Positions 19,706 to 29,081 of a stretch of DNA of 64,000 nucleotides are shown here, in pieces. The position numbers and the translations under genes are program-made. Each line of letters opens with the position of its first letter. Positions within the stretch are counted from its first letter, which is position 1. Under the pieces are notes generated by a model. That model was not told the DNA's origin and ran no database searches. It saw only the letters and a list, made by a program, of their open reading frames with translations. Origin of the DNA: Rhodocyclaceae bacterium (GTDB taxonomy: Bacteria; Pseudomonadota; Gammaproteobacteria; Burkholderiales; Rhodocyclaceae); assembly GCA_028869135.1 (NCBI GenBank), contig JAGWTC010000003.1:62001-126000 (forward strand), read 5' to 3'.

Positions 19706-21760
19706 TTACATGCGCCATTGGACGCCGGCGTAAAGGGAGCGGCCGTCGCCCGGCAGATACACGGCCTGGTCGGTGCCCGCTGCATTGAAGTCGCGCACGA
19801 CCGCGGTGGTAGCAGCATATTTCCGGTCGCCCAGATTGCGCGCCTCGACAAACCACGACATGCCCCTGGCAGCTTGCTGGCCGAGCTTGAAGCCGAAAAT
19901 GGCATAGCCCGGCGCACGCGTGCTGTTGGTCATGTCTACCGGCGTATCGCCGGCAGCCTCCATCGTCGGACCGACGTAGAGCGACGCCTTGCGATACAGC
20001 AGTTCCGAGCGCAGCAAGGCTTTGGGAACGCCGGGCAGGGTGTTGTTGCCGAACACCGGATCGTTGTCGAAACGGAAACTGTTGAGCAGCAGGTTGCTGC
20101 GCCATTCCAGGTCGGCCGGCAGGCGCGCGGTCAGGCCGAATTCGATGCCGGCATGGATGGTGCTGCCGACATTCACGGTCTGCGGCGCGGCGCTGCCGGA
20201 ATTGCCGGCGGCGAAAACCTGCGTCTGCATCAGTTCATCCTTGATGCGCGCATAGTAGGCGGAGACATCCCAATCCACGCTGCCGCTCTGGCCACGGCTG
20301 CCGACTTCCAGCGTGGTGCCGCGTTGCGCCTGGTTGATGAGCGGCTTGACGCCACCGGCCAGCTCGCCGAAGGACGGCGGCTCGTAACTGCGCGACAGAT
20401 TGGCGAACCACTGCACCGCCCGGCTCTGCTGATACAGCAGACCGAGCTTGGGGCTGGTGGCGCTGTAGCTGGCGTTGAAGCTCTCATCCTGGCCCGGCGT
20501 GAAAAACTGGTCGGTGTTCTTGCGCACCGCACGCGTGTATTGCAGCCCGGCGATCGCGGTCAGCTTTTCGTTGAGGCGCAGGCGATCCTCGGCATACAGT
20601 TCGACATTGCTTGCCACCTGGTAGAACTTGTTGGTCCGCGCGCCGCGCTGCCCGCCGACATTGACGAAACGGTCGTCGTGCGTGGTTCCGCGCGAGGGCG
20701 CGAAGCCGACCACGACTTCATTTCCCAGCCCGAACAGGCGGCCCTGAGCGATATAGCGCAGATCGAGGCCGTAGTCCTGATTCTTTTGATCAAGGACCTG
20801 ATAGATGGGGTGGAACAGGGTCTTGTCGACATACCAGAGCCCCATTTCGAGGCGTGCATCGCCCAGGCGCACGGTCGTCTTGTTGGCAAGGCGCCACTGG
20901 TCGATGTCGCGTTTCTGGTTGCCTGCGACCGCTGTAGCGTTGGCCTGGCGGGGGTTGGCCTGCAACTGCTGCCAGGTCAGATTGCCCGGCAGCTGGGAGT
21001 TGCTGTTGGCATAGGCCAGATAGAAGCGCGTTTCGACATCCGGATTGATGCGGTAGCCCACATTGCCGTTGAAGCGCTGCGCGCTTTGTTTCGCATGATC
21101 GCGAAATCCGTCCTGATCAAAAGTCGAGGCGCTGAGAAAATAATCGAGGTCGCCGCGGACGCCGCCCGTTGCAACCCCCAGACGCTGATAACCGTAGCTG
21201 CCGGCTTCGCCGCGCAGCTCCAGCCGGGGCGCGTTATAGCCGGTCGGCGAAACGTAGTTGATCGCACCGCCCAGCGTGGAGCTGCCGTAGCGCAAGGCGT
21301 TGGCGCCGCGATAGACCTCGACGTAACGCGTCGCCAGCGGTTCGAGCGTCTGGAAGTCGCCGCTGCCGTCGGCAAGATTCATGGGCACGCCGTCCTGCAT
21401 CAGCTTGATGCCGCGCATGTGGAACGTGCGTTGCAGGCCCGAGCCGCGTATTGAAAGGCGACTCTCCTCGGCGCCGAAGCGCGATTGCACCAGCACGCCG
21501 GTGGCCATGCCCAGCGTGTCGCTGAAGGTGGATACGCGGCCTTCGCGGTAGGTATCGGCATCCACGACATTCGCACCGCCGGGAATTTTTGCCAGCGCAT
21601 CGCGCGCCTGTTCGATGTCGACCTGCGTGAGCGAGGGATCGGGTGCGGCGCTGACCGTGACTTCGGGCAGCATGACCGCGCCGCCCGGACTTTGCGCCTG
21701 CGCCGGAAAAGCCGCGGCGAACGCCAGCGTCAAGGGCGCCAGCTTGAAACAAGTATGCAT
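19706..21760 (-). CDS. TonB-dependent outer-membrane receptor, probably for copper
   Basis: A 684-residue TonB-dependent receptor. A signal peptide (about 1-22, ending AQA) precedes a TonB-box-like EVTVSA near residue 33 and the plug domain with RFGAEESRLSIRGSGLQ and GGAINYVSP. A beta-barrel follows, and the chain ends in the outer-membrane consensus with a C-terminal aromatic stretch (YAGVQWRM). CAGGAAG precedes the ATG. The substrate is not fixed by sequence; the flanking DUF2946 and YcnI-like genes point to copper. No cobalamin riboswitch motif is seen upstream, which argues against a B12 receptor. Confidence 0.88.
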   Translation of the reverse strand: MHTCFKLAPLTLAFAAAFPAQAQSPGGAVMLPEVTVSAAPDPSLTQVDIEQARDALAKIPGGANVVDADTYREGRVSTFSDTLGMATGVLVQSRFGAEESRLSIRGSGLQRTFHMRGIKLMQDGVPMNLADGSGDFQTLEPLATRYVEVYRGANALRYGSSTLGGAINYVSPTGYNAPRLELRGEAGSYGYQRLGVATGGVRGDLDYFLSASTFDQDGFRDHAKQSAQRFNGNVGYRINPDVETRFYLAYANSNSQLPGNLTWQQLQANPRQANATAVAGNQKRDIDQWRLANKTTVRLGDARLEMGLWYVDKTLFHPIYQVLDQKNQDYGLDLRYIAQGRLFGLGNEVVVGFAPSRGTTHDDRFVNVGGQRGARTNKFYQVASNVELYAEDRLRLNEKLTAIAGLQYTRAVRKNTDQFFTPGQDESFNASYSATSPKLGLLYQQSRAVQWFANLSRSYEPPSFGELAGGVKPLINQAQRGTTLEVGSRGQSGSVDWDVSAYYARIKDELMQTQVFAAGNSGSAAPQTVNVGSTIHAGIEFGLTARLPADLEWRSNLLLNSFRFDNDPVFGNNTLPGVPKALLRSELLYRKASLYVGPTMEAAGDTPVDMTNSTRAPGYAIFGFKLGQQAARGMSWFVEARNLGDRKYAATTAVVRDFNAAGTDQAVYLPGDGRSLYAGVQWRM

Positions 21761-21856
21761 GATTCTTCCTGTCGTACCGGCGCCTGGAGGCGTCGGCTGT
21801 TGTCGTCAAAATGCCGAGCGGGTCGGCGGGCAACGGGCGGGCCCGAATCCGGGGAT

Positions 21857-22246
21857 TCAGGCGCGGGACAGGACGGGAGGCGCTCGGGGAGGCGCGTTCA
21901 GCAGAATGATCTGCTGCGGCAGTGCGACATGCAGTTCGGGGAGTTGCAGCGTCGGCGACTCGTGCCAGACGCCGCCGGACAGACGCAGCGGTTCAAGCGC
22001 AATCAGCGCGCTGCCGGTACAGCACAGTGCGCAGTGCTGAACGCCGTGATGCTGGCCCGAGGCCTGGCCGGCATCGACGCTCTGCTGGATCTTCTTGATG
22101 CCGTGCGAGGTGCAGACTTCGGTCCATACCGGTCGGGTATTGGGCTGGGCCGCGCGCGCCGCTGCGTGCGCCGGGAAAACGAGCCCCCACAGCAGCACGA
22201 ACAGTGCTAGCAGGCTGATGCGACGTTGGGCGCGTGAAGTCAACAT
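21857..22246 (-). CDS. DUF2946 family protein
   Basis: A 129-residue protein with a signal peptide (about 1-29). It has Cys45 and the motif HCALCC (71-76) preceded by HH, a possible metal site. The length and the HCxLC pattern match DUF2946, a family repeatedly found beside copper receptor and transporter genes in proteobacteria. It is the first gene of the minus-strand set with the TonB receptor 96 bp downstream. The start is not preceded by a strong ribosome-binding site. Confidence 0.8.
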   Translation of the reverse strand: MLTSRAQRRISLLALFVLLWGLVFPAHAAARAAQPNTRPVWTEVCTSHGIKKIQQSVDAGQASGQHHGVQHCALCCTGSALIALEPLRLSGGVWHESPTLQLPELHVALPQQIILLNAPPRAPPVLSRA

Positions 22247-22313
22247 TGCGGCCGATTGTAACAGCGGTCTTGCCGAATGCTGGCAAGAGAGGTTGACTCA
22301 GATCATCCGGGAC

Positions 22314-22934
22314 TCAAAAGACCTCGCCATTGCGGATCAAACCGACCGCCAGCCCTTCGATCGCCAGCGTGTCGTCCACGACAATCGGCGGGTAGTCGGG
22401 GTTTTCCGCCAGCAGCCGAACCTTGCCGTCGCGACGGGACAGACGCTTGACCGTCACCTCGTCGCCCAGCCGCGCAACCACGATCTGCCCGTCGCGGGCC
22501 TCGGCGGTCTTGTGCACGGCCAGCAGATCGCCGTCGAGTATGCCGACGCCCGTCATGCTGTTGCCGCGCACCTGCAGCAGATAATCGGCACGCGGGCTGA
22601 ACAGGCCGGCATCCATTTGCACGCGGCGGCGCTGGTTTTCCACCGCCAGAATTGGACTACCCGCAGCGACCGAACCGATCAAGGGCAGGCCGAGTTGCTC
22701 CACCAGGCGGATGCCTCGCGCCGCGCCCGGCTCGAGCACGATATTGCCCTTCTTCGCCAGCGCCCTGAGGTGTTCCTCGGCGGCGTTCGCCGAGGCAAAG
22801 CCGAATGCGTTGGCGATTTCCGCGCGCGTCGGCGGCGCCCCCAGCACATCGAGGGAGTTACGGATGAAGTCGAGGATTTCGCGTTGCCGCGGGGTCAGGC
22901 CGTCCTTGCCGACGGCCGCAGAAATGCGTGCCAT
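22314..22934 (-). CDS. lexA: SOS response repressor LexA
   Basis: A 206-residue LexA. The N-terminal winged helix ([29 protein letters not shown]) binds SOS boxes; the C-terminal S24 domain has the self-cleavage site Ala91-Gly92 and the catalytic pair Ser126 (GNSM) and Lys163 (TVKRL). The ATG at 22934 has CGGAGCAG upstream. A perfect LexA operator lies 22 bp before the start, showing autoregulation. RecA-stimulated cleavage induces the regulon. Confidence 0.97.
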   Translation of the reverse strand: MARISAAVGKDGLTPRQREILDFIRNSLDVLGAPPTRAEIANAFGFASANAAEEHLRALAKKGNIVLEPGAARGIRLVEQLGLPLIGSVAAGSPILAVENQRRRVQMDAGLFSPRADYLLQVRGNSMTGVGILDGDLLAVHKTAEARDGQIVVARLGDEVTVKRLSRRDGKVRLLAENPDYPPIVVDDTLAIEGLAVGLIRNGEVF

Positions 22935-22956
22935 GATCTGCTCCGATAAAAACTGA

Positions 22957-22972
22957 CTGTATTTTTATACAG
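22957..22972. promoter_or_regulatory. LexA operator (SOS box) of lexA
   Basis: CTGTATTTTTATACAG is a full match to the CTGT-N8-ACAG LexA box, with further A/T symmetry in the centre and TA following. It sits 22 bp before the lexA ATG, in the position expected for autorepression. Confidence 0.95.
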
Positions 22973-23021
22973 TATTCGAAACAAAATCAAGTAAACGTCG
23001 CAAGTGTTTGAAAAACAAACT

Positions 23022-23597
23022 TTAGCTCTTGGCGGAAATCTCCGGCCAGGCTTTTTTCAGGTAGTAGCCCATGGACCAGAGCGTCAGGACGGCGGCAATG
23101 CAGATCAGCAACCGGCCTGCGCGCATGACGTCGAAACCGTGCAGCGGCGCGCCGTAGAGCAGCATGGGGATGGCGATCATCTGCGCGGCGGTCTTGAGCT
23201 TGCCGATGAAGGACACCGCCACGCTCTTGGCCGCGCCGATCTTCGCCATCCACTCGCGCAGCGCCGAAATGGCGATCTCGCGGCCGATGATGACGCAGGC
23301 CGAGAGCACGACTTCCCAATAGGGGTTTTTACTGACCAGCAATACCAGGGCCGCGGCGACGATCAGCTTGTCGGCAACCGGGTCGAGGAAGGCGCCGAAG
23401 GCCGAGGTCTGATTGAGTTTCCTCGCCAGCCAGCCGTCGAACCAGTCGGTCACGGCGGCGCCGACGAAGATCACGGTGGCGATCAGATTCTGCTCATGCG
23501 GCGTCAGCATGCCCTGCGGCGTATAGAACACCCCGACGATGACGGGGATGCACAGCATGCGGAACCAGGTGAGCAGATTGGGGATATTGACCGACAT
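23022..23597 (-). CDS. pgsA: CDP-diacylglycerol-glycerol-3-phosphate 3-phosphatidyltransferase
   Basis: A 191-residue inner-membrane CDP-alcohol phosphatidyltransferase that makes phosphatidylglycerophosphate. The signature DG-x2-AR-x8-G-x3-D-x3-D is complete in DWFDGWLARKLN through GAFLDPVADK. Several membrane helices and the N-terminus NIPNLLTWFRM match PgsA. It follows uvrC by 12 bp, an order seen in many proteobacteria. Confidence 0.95.
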   Translation of the reverse strand: MSVNIPNLLTWFRMLCIPVIVGVFYTPQGMLTPHEQNLIATVIFVGAAVTDWFDGWLARKLNQTSAFGAFLDPVADKLIVAAALVLLVSKNPYWEVVLSACVIIGREIAISALREWMAKIGAAKSVAVSFIGKLKTAAQMIAIPMLLYGAPLHGFDVMRAGRLLICIAAVLTLWSMGYYLKKAWPEISAKS

Positions 23598-23609
23598 CGG
23601 GACGTGGGG

Positions 23610-25472
23610 CTAATGGAGTTCGTTATAGATTTCTTCCGCCAGTTTACGGCTAATTCCATCCACGCGGCATAAATCTTCGACGGTTGCGGCAAGCACCCCC
23701 TGCAGACCGCCGAAATGAGCCAGAAGTTTCTTGCGCCGCGTCGGGCCGACCCCGGCCACATCCTCCAGGCGCGAGTGGCCGCGCGCCTTGGCGCGCCGGG
23801 CACGATGGCCGACAATGGCGAAACGGTGCGCTTCGTCGCGGATTTCCTGGATCAGGTGAAAGCCCGGATTGTCCATCGGCAGATGCAGTGGCGCCTCGCG
23901 ACCGTGCACGAAAAGCGTCTCCAGGCCGGGTTTGCGGTCCTCGCCCTTGGCCACGCCGACGCTCTGCAGATGCTCGAGTCCGAGCTCCGTAAACACCTCG
24001 CGCGCCACGCCGTGCTGGCCCTTGCCTCCGTCGATCAGGATCAGGTCGGGCGCCACGGCGTCGCCGCTGGCGACCTTTTCATAGCGTCGCGTCAGCGCCT
24101 GGCGCATCGCCGCGTAGTCGTCGCCCGGCGTGATGCCACTGATATTGAAACGTCGGTACTCGCTGTTCTTCATCGCGCCGTCGATGCAGACGACGCAGGA
24201 GGCCACCGTGCCCTCCCCCTGCGTGTGGCTGATGTCGAAGCATTCGATGCGCGCCGGCGGCTCGTCCAGCCCCAGGGCTTCGCGCAGGGCTTCGAGGCGG
24301 GCACCCGAGCGGATCGCGTTCTGACGCCGCGCCTCGATCGCCAGCTGGGCGTTCTTCTCCGCCATCTGCAGCCAGGCCCGCTCCATCTCGTTGCGCGGCT
24401 GAGCCACGGTTACCTTGTGTTCGGCGGATTCGAACACGGCCACCACCTGCTCGGCAATATCGTGCGCGACCAGAATGCGTACCGGCGGCGGATGCAGCAG
24501 GTAGTGCTGTTCGACGAAGGCAATCAGGCCTTCGGCTTCGTCCCCGTTGAGGCCCGAGGACGCCCCTTTGGGGAACTGCGCCCGATCGCCCATGTGCTGG
24601 CCGCCGCGCACCATGGCGAGATTGATGCAGAGCGCATCCTGGCCGGCCACTGCCGCGATGATGTCCACATCCTCGTCACCCGTCGAGCTGACGAACTGCT
24701 TGTGCAGCACCGACTGCAGCGCGCGGATCTGGTCGCGCCATTGCGCCGCCTCTTCGAAACGCATGCCTTCCGCCGCCGCCTGCATCTTCACGGTCAGGTC
24801 GTCGATGACCTCGCTGTGCTTGCCGCGCAGGAACAGGTCGGCCATGCGCACATCCTGGGCGTAGTCCTCCTTCGAGATCAGGCCGACGCAAGGACCCTTG
24901 CAGCGCTTGATCTGGTATAGCAGACAGGGCCGCGAGCGATTGCGGAATACCGCTTCCTCGCAGGTGCGCAGCAGGAAGGTCTTCTGGATCAGTTGGATGC
25001 TCTCGCGCACCGCGAGGCCGCTGGGGAAAGGCCCGAAGTACCTCGCCTTCTTGTCGAAACCGCCGCGATGATAGGCCAGACGCGGGAACTCGCTCGCCGT
25101 CAGGCTGATATACGGATAGGACTTGTCGTCGCGAAAGAGGATGTTGTACTTCGGCGCGAGCTTCTTGATCAGCGTGTTTTCGAGGATCAGGGCTTCGGCT
25201 TCGGAGCGCGTGGCCGTCGTCACCACGTTCGCCACCTGCTGCAGCATCAGCGCGATGCGCGGGCTGTGGCCGGTCTTCTGGAAGTAGGAACTGACGCGGC
25301 GCTTGAGGTTCTTGGCCTTGCCGACATAGAGCACCTCCTCGCCCCGGCCGAGCATGCGGTACACACCCGGATCCTCGGTCAGCGTGGCGAGAAAGGCCTT
25401 GGCGTCGAATTGTGGTTCGGGCGCCGAAGCGGAGCTCGAAGTCGAGCTGTCGGCGCCTGCTTTATCGGTCAT
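23610..25472 (-). CDS. uvrC: Excinuclease ABC subunit C
   Basis: A 620-residue UvrC that makes both incisions in nucleotide excision repair. It has an N-terminal GIY-YIG nuclease domain (PGVYRML, VLYVGKAKNLKRRVSSYF), a UVR motif around FEEAAQWRDQI, an RNase H-like C-terminal nuclease domain (IECFDISHTQGEGTVAS, LILIDGGKGQ) and a terminal helix-hairpin-helix pair (LEDVAGVGPTRRKKLLAHFGG). The ATG at 25472 is preferred to one at 25511, which would give a non-family N-terminus. The leader contains a Ser/Ala-rich linker unlike most UvrCs. It is divergent from earP with 29 bp between. Confidence 0.96.
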   Translation of the reverse strand: MTDKAGADSSTSSSASAPEPQFDAKAFLATLTEDPGVYRMLGRGEEVLYVGKAKNLKRRVSSYFQKTGHSPRIALMLQQVANVVTTATRSEAEALILENTLIKKLAPKYNILFRDDKSYPYISLTASEFPRLAYHRGGFDKKARYFGPFPSGLAVRESIQLIQKTFLLRTCEEAVFRNRSRPCLLYQIKRCKGPCVGLISKEDYAQDVRMADLFLRGKHSEVIDDLTVKMQAAAEGMRFEEAAQWRDQIRALQSVLHKQFVSSTGDEDVDIIAAVAGQDALCINLAMVRGGQHMGDRAQFPKGASSGLNGDEAEGLIAFVEQHYLLHPPPVRILVAHDIAEQVVAVFESAEHKVTVAQPRNEMERAWLQMAEKNAQLAIEARRQNAIRSGARLEALREALGLDEPPARIECFDISHTQGEGTVASCVVCIDGAMKNSEYRRFNISGITPGDDYAAMRQALTRRYEKVASGDAVAPDLILIDGGKGQHGVAREVFTELGLEHLQSVGVAKGEDRKPGLETLFVHGREAPLHLPMDNPGFHLIQEIRDEAHRFAIVGHRARRAKARGHSRLEDVAGVGPTRRKKLLAHFGGLQGVLAATVEDLCRVDGISRKLAEEIYNELH

Positions 25473-25501
25473 GCGGGCAAAGCGAAGATAGAATCGCGTC
25501 G

Positions 25502-26719
25502 ATGGTAACACCTGACCCCAAGCCCACCTGCGACATCTTCTGCCGCGTCATCGACAACTACGGCGACATAGGCGTGTGCTGGCGTCTGGCGCGGCAATTG
25601 TGCGAAGAACACGGCTGGCGCGTGCGGCTGTGGGTGGACGATTTGCGGGTGTGCGCACAACTGGTTCAGGGCGAGGTCGTCGAGGGCATCGAGCTGCATG
25701 CGTGGCATGACGCCAGCCCGGCCACGCCCCCCCGCCCGCACGAGCGGCGGGCGGAGTTTCTCGCTTCGACGCTTGAGTCGTCGGCTCCCTCCCCCCTTGC
25801 GGGAGAAGGACAGGGAGAGAGGGCCGCCCCCCTCCCCGCATCCGTCGTCATCGAAGCCTTCGCCTGCGAACTCCCGGACCGTTATGTCGCCGCGATGACG
25901 GCCATGGCGCGACAGCCGGTCTGGCTCAATCTCGAATATCTGTGCGTGGAAGATTGGGGCCCGAGCTTTCATCTGCAACCCTCGCCGCATCCCCGTCTGC
26001 CGCTGCTCAAGCACTTTTTCGTGCCGGGCATTGCGCCGGGCACAGGCGGCCTGTTGCGCGAAGCCAACCTGTCGGCACGCCGCCAACGCTTCGACGCCGC
26101 GGCGGCCCGCCGCACCTATGCGGCCGACACCGCAGGACGCTGGGTATTCTTGTTCTGCTACGACAATCCGGCCCTGCCCTGGCTGCTCGACGCCTGGGCC
26201 GACGGCGACCAAGCCGTGCATTGCCTGGTCGCGGCCGGCAAGGCCAACGCCCAGGTCTCCGCCTGGCTCGGCAACGCCCTGCCACCAAGTCACGGCGCCC
26301 GCCGCGGCGCGCTGCATCTGCACGCGCTGCCCTTCGTGCCGCAGCGCGACTTCGATCAGCTTCTATGGACCTGCGACCTCAATCTGGTGCGCGGCGAAGA
26401 CTCGTTCTCCCGCGCGCTGTGGGCGGCGCGCCCCTTCGTCTGGCAACTCTATCCGCAGCAGGACGCCGCTCATCACACCAAACTGGCCGCATTCCACAAG
26501 AACTACGCCGCGCCCGAGGCCCTCCAGGCCTTCAGCAATCTCTGGAACGGCATTGCCGTGCCGACGCCGGAAAACGTCGCCCGGTCCTGGCAGGCGCTGG
26601 ATGCCGCCCTGCCCGCGCTGCAGGCGCATGCGCAAACATGCCTGCCGCGCTTCGAAGCAGTGGGCAAGCTTGCCGAAAACCTGGTCGATTTCTGCCGCAG
26701 GACAGGGAATATTTCTTGA
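25502..26719 (+). CDS. earP: EF-P arginine rhamnosyltransferase with in-frame repeat insertion
   Basis: A 405-residue EarP that transfers rhamnose from dTDP-rhamnose to Arg32 of EF-P, needed to relieve ribosome stalling at polyproline. The N-terminal DNYGDIGVCWRLA (Asp18 and Asp22) and the C-terminal RGEDSFSRALWA are diagnostic. The gene is followed by efp 87 bp downstream. About residues 73-112 appear to be an in-frame insertion encoded by a dispersed-repeat-like sequence (SPLAGEGQGER) between the Rossmann strands HAWHD and VVIEAFACELP. All catalytic residues lie outside it, so the enzyme may still work. Confidence 0.93.
   Translation: MVTPDPKPTCDIFCRVIDNYGDIGVCWRLARQLCEEHGWRVRLWVDDLRVCAQLVQGEVVEGIELHAWHDASPATPPRPHERRAEFLASTLESSAPSPLAGEGQGERAAPLPASVVIEAFACELPDRYVAAMTAMARQPVWLNLEYLCVEDWGPSFHLQPSPHPRLPLLKHFFVPGIAPGTGGLLREANLSARRQRFDAAAARRTYAADTAGRWVFLFCYDNPALPWLLDAWADGDQAVHCLVAAGKANAQVSAWLGNALPPSHGARRGALHLHALPFVPQRDFDQLLWTCDLNLVRGEDSFSRALWAARPFVWQLYPQQDAAHHTKLAAFHKNYAAPEALQAFSNLWNGIAVPTPENVARSWQALDAALPALQAHAQTCLPRFEAVGKLAENLVDFCRRTGNIS
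25718..25837 (+). repeat. Translated dispersed-repeat insert within earP
   Basis: This GC-rich segment contains CTCCCTCCCCCCTTGCGGGA and a following GAGAAGGACAGGGAGAGAGG, the layout of short imperfect palindromic repeats scattered in many high-GC proteobacteria. Read in this frame they give the familiar peptide SPLAGEGQGER. Its length keeps the frame open. The boundaries are judged by where the EarP-like protein sequence resumes. Confidence 0.6.
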
Positions 26720-26806
26720 CCTGAAACAGCTTTGCAACTAGCAATTCCCTACAAAAACCGTTAAAATTTCGGGCTTTACTTCACCCCTCCCTCAAGCAGA
26801 CGCATC

Positions 26807-27364
26807 ATGAAAATCGCACAGGAACTCCGCGCCGGCAACGTCATTCTGGTCAGCGGCACCCCGCTGGTCGTGCAAAAGACCGAGTACAACAAGTCCGGCC
26901 GTAACGCCGCCGTGGTCAAGATGAAGATGAAGAATCTTCTGACCGGCGCTCCCAGCGAAGCCGTCTACAAGGCCGACGACAAGTTCGACACCGTCCAGCT
27001 TGACCGCAAGGAAGTCACCTACTCCTATTTCAGCGACCCGGCCTACGTCTTCATGGACGCCGAGTACAACCAGTACGACGTCGACGGCGAGAACATGACC
27101 GACGCCCTCAAGTACCTCGAAGACGGCATGGCTTGCGAAGTCGTGTTCTACGACGGCAAGGCCATCTCGGTCGAACTGCCGAACAGCGTGGTACGCGAAG
27201 TCATCTACACCGAGCCGGCCGTCAAGGGCGACACTTCGGGCAAGGTCATGAAGCCGGCCAAGTTGTCCACCGGCTTCGAACTGCCGGTTCCGCTCTTCGT
27301 CGATATCGGCGACAAGATCGAAATCGATACCCGCACCGACGAATACAAGGCCCGCGTGAAGTAA
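26807..27364 (+). CDS. efp: Translation elongation factor P
   Basis: A 185-residue EF-P, the three-domain factor that binds between the P and E sites and rescues stalling at consecutive prolines. The tip of domain I reads KSGRNAAV with Arg32, the residue rhamnosylated by EarP, rather than the Lys of the EpmA pathway; the earP gene is immediately upstream. The length is normal and the C-terminal domain ([27 protein letters not shown]) is complete. Confidence 0.98.
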   Translation: MKIAQELRAGNVILVSGTPLVVQKTEYNKSGRNAAVVKMKMKNLLTGAPSEAVYKADDKFDTVQLDRKEVTYSYFSDPAYVFMDAEYNQYDVDGENMTDALKYLEDGMACEVVFYDGKAISVELPNSVVREVIYTEPAVKGDTSGKVMKPAKLSTGFELPVPLFVDIGDKIEIDTRTDEYKARVK

Positions 27365-27390
27365 GCCACACCTGCCCCGGGGCCTGGAGC

Positions 27391-27424
27391 AAAAAAAGCA
27401 AGGACGCTGTCCTTGCTTTTTTCA
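27391..27424 (+). terminator. Bidirectional terminator between efp and the tauE-like gene
   Basis: AAAAAAAGCAAGGAC, GCT, GTCCTTGCTTTTTT: a strong stem with A and T tracts on both sides, placed between convergent genes. Confidence 0.93.
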
Positions 27425-27436
27425 TTTGCGCCTTCC

Positions 27437-28231
27437 TTATTGCGTCAGGGAACCGACGGCCACGGCACAGGCGACGACGAAGACAAGCACGGTAAAGCTC
27501 GCTTGCAGCACACGCGGCGACAGGAATCTCACCCACATGCGGCCGGCCAGCATGCCCAGCGTGGCGGCCCCGACAAAAGGCAAGGCGATTGACGGCGGCA
27601 GCGGCGCACCATGGCTGAGCGCCATCAAGGCCCCGCCCCCGCTCACCAGCGCAATCACCATCAGCGCCGTGGCAACGATGCCGTGGATCGAGATATTGCT
27701 GAAGCGCTGCAGCAGCGGCACGATGATGAATCCTCCGCCGACGCCGAGCAGACCCGTCGTCAGCCCGGTGCCGGCGCCGATGGCAGCCACGACCGCTCCG
27801 CTGCGCCATGACCAGACGATGCGTCCGCTGCGCGCATCCAGCGGCCGCTGCGAAAGCGTCTCTGCCGGCGTGGGCTGTCCGCGAACAAGCCGATAGGCCT
27901 GGCGGCCTCCGATATACAGCATGAGCACAACGAACAGCCAGGCCCCCTGCCGCGCACTCAGCGCCGCGCCGAGGCGCACCCCCAGGGCCGTGAACGGCAC
28001 GCCGAGCAGCGACATCAGGGCAGCGGCGCGATAGCGCACCAGTCCCTGGCGCCAGCCGCCCCAGGCGCCGATGGCCGCGCTCACGGCGACCGCCAGCAAG
28101 GCCAGCGGCGTCACCTGGGCCAATGGGCTGTCCAGCGCGAACATCAGGGCAGGCACGGCCAGTATTCCGCCGCCGGCGCCGGTCAAGCCCATGACCGCGC
28201 CGACCAGCAAGCCGAGTGAGACCAGCAGCAT
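27437..28231 (-). CDS. TauE/SafE-family sulfite exporter-like permease
   Basis: A 264-residue membrane protein of the TSUP (TauE/SafE) family, with two repeats each opening with a glycine-rich helix: GAVMGLTGAGGGILAVPAL near the N-terminus and GLLGVGGGFIIVPLL in the second half. The ATG at 28231 shares its first base with the TGA of the YedE-like gene (TGATG). Position within a sulfur gene set suggests export of sulfite or another sulfur oxyanion formed by persulfide oxidation; the substrate is inferred. Confidence 0.88.
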   Translation of the reverse strand: MLLVSLGLLVGAVMGLTGAGGGILAVPALMFALDSPLAQVTPLALLAVAVSAAIGAWGGWRQGLVRYRAAALMSLLGVPFTALGVRLGAALSARQGAWLFVVLMLYIGGRQAYRLVRGQPTPAETLSQRPLDARSGRIVWSWRSGAVVAAIGAGTGLTTGLLGVGGGFIIVPLLQRFSNISIHGIVATALMVIALVSGGGALMALSHGAPLPPSIALPFVGAATLGMLAGRMWVRFLSPRVLQASFTVLVFVVACAVAVGSLTQ

Positions 28232-28641
28232 CAGGACGTGCGCGCCGGCAGCAGCTCGAACAGAGCCATGCCGGCGAACATGGCACCGGCAAACCACAAG
28301 GCCTTGCCCTGCGCGAGCAGCACCAGCGCCGGGCCCGGACAGATGCCCGCCAGCCCCCAGCCGATGCCGAACAGCAGACTTCCCGCGATCAGGCGGCGGT
28401 CGATGCTGCGCCCTTGCGGCAGTTGCAGAGGCGCTCCGAATGCCGTGCGCGCTTGTCGGCGCCCCCGGGCATAGGCAAGAGCCGACACGGCGACGCCGCC
28501 GCCCATGACCAGCATCAGGGACGGATCCCATGCCCCGGCCAGATCGAGAAACGCCTGGACCTTGGCCGGATCGGCCATGCCGGCCAACAGCAGGCCGAGC
28601 CCGAACAGCAGGCCGCTGCCGAATGCGGTAAGGATCATCAT
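28231..28641 (-). CDS. YeeE/YedE-family sulfur transport protein, second half
   Basis: A 136-residue membrane protein of the sulfur-transport (YeeE/YedE) family, the second of a split pair. It shows [21 protein letters not shown] and the Cys motif GICPGPAL. The ATG at 28641 overlaps the stop of the first half (ATGA), so the two proteins are made together and probably act as a heteromer. Relatives import thiosulfate or handle sulfide-derived sulfur. Confidence 0.88.
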   Translation of the reverse strand: MMILTAFGSGLLFGLGLLLAGMADPAKVQAFLDLAGAWDPSLMLVMGGGVAVSALAYARGRRQARTAFGAPLQLPQGRSIDRRLIAGSLLFGIGWGLAGICPGPALVLLAQGKALWFAGAMFAGMALFELLPARTS

Positions 28642-29069
28642 GCCAACCCCCAAACGTGCTTGAGCAGATACACAACAAGAAAGCCCGCCGCCATGAAAGC
28701 CGCCGTGGCGATCAGAGAGCGCGGCGACAAGCGCGAGATGCCGCAGACGCCATGTCCGCTGGTGCAGCCCGAGCCGAGCCGGCTGCCGAAACCGACCAGC
28801 AGACCGGCCGCGACCAGCAGCGCGGGCGACGCACTGACCGTCGCCGCCGGCAGCTCGGCAACCATGCGCCAGACGAGCGGCGCCAGCAGCAGGCCGGCAA
28901 TGAAGGCGGCCCGCCAGGCGCGGTCGGGGCCGCGCAACAGGCCGCCGACGATGCCGCTGATGCCGGCAATGCGGCCGTTCAGCAGCAGCAAGGCCGCCGC
29001 CGCAAGGCCGATCAGCATCCCGCCGGCCGCGGCGGTCCATGGGGTAAAGTGGCTCCAGTCAACCGTCAT
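28638..29069 (-). CDS. YeeE/YedE-family sulfur transport protein, first half
   Basis: A 143-residue membrane protein with four to five hydrophobic segments. The motif [17 protein letters not shown], with its conserved cysteines, is the hallmark of the sulfur-transport domain. It pairs with the next gene and is preceded by a BigR-like repressor gene 12 bp upstream on the same strand, so it is probably controlled by that repressor. Confidence 0.9.
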   Translation of the reverse strand: MTVDWSHFTPWTAAAGGMLIGLAAAALLLLNGRIAGISGIVGGLLRGPDRAWRAAFIAGLLLAPLVWRMVAELPAATVSASPALLVAAGLLVGFGSRLGSGCTSGHGVCGISRLSPRSLIATAAFMAAGFLVVYLLKHVWGLA

Positions 29070-29081
29070 CGTCTTATCCTT

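Noticed and set aside
21761-21856. Cobalamin riboswitch upstream of the TonB receptor
   Set aside because: No B12-box motif or the needed stems are present in the 96-base leader.
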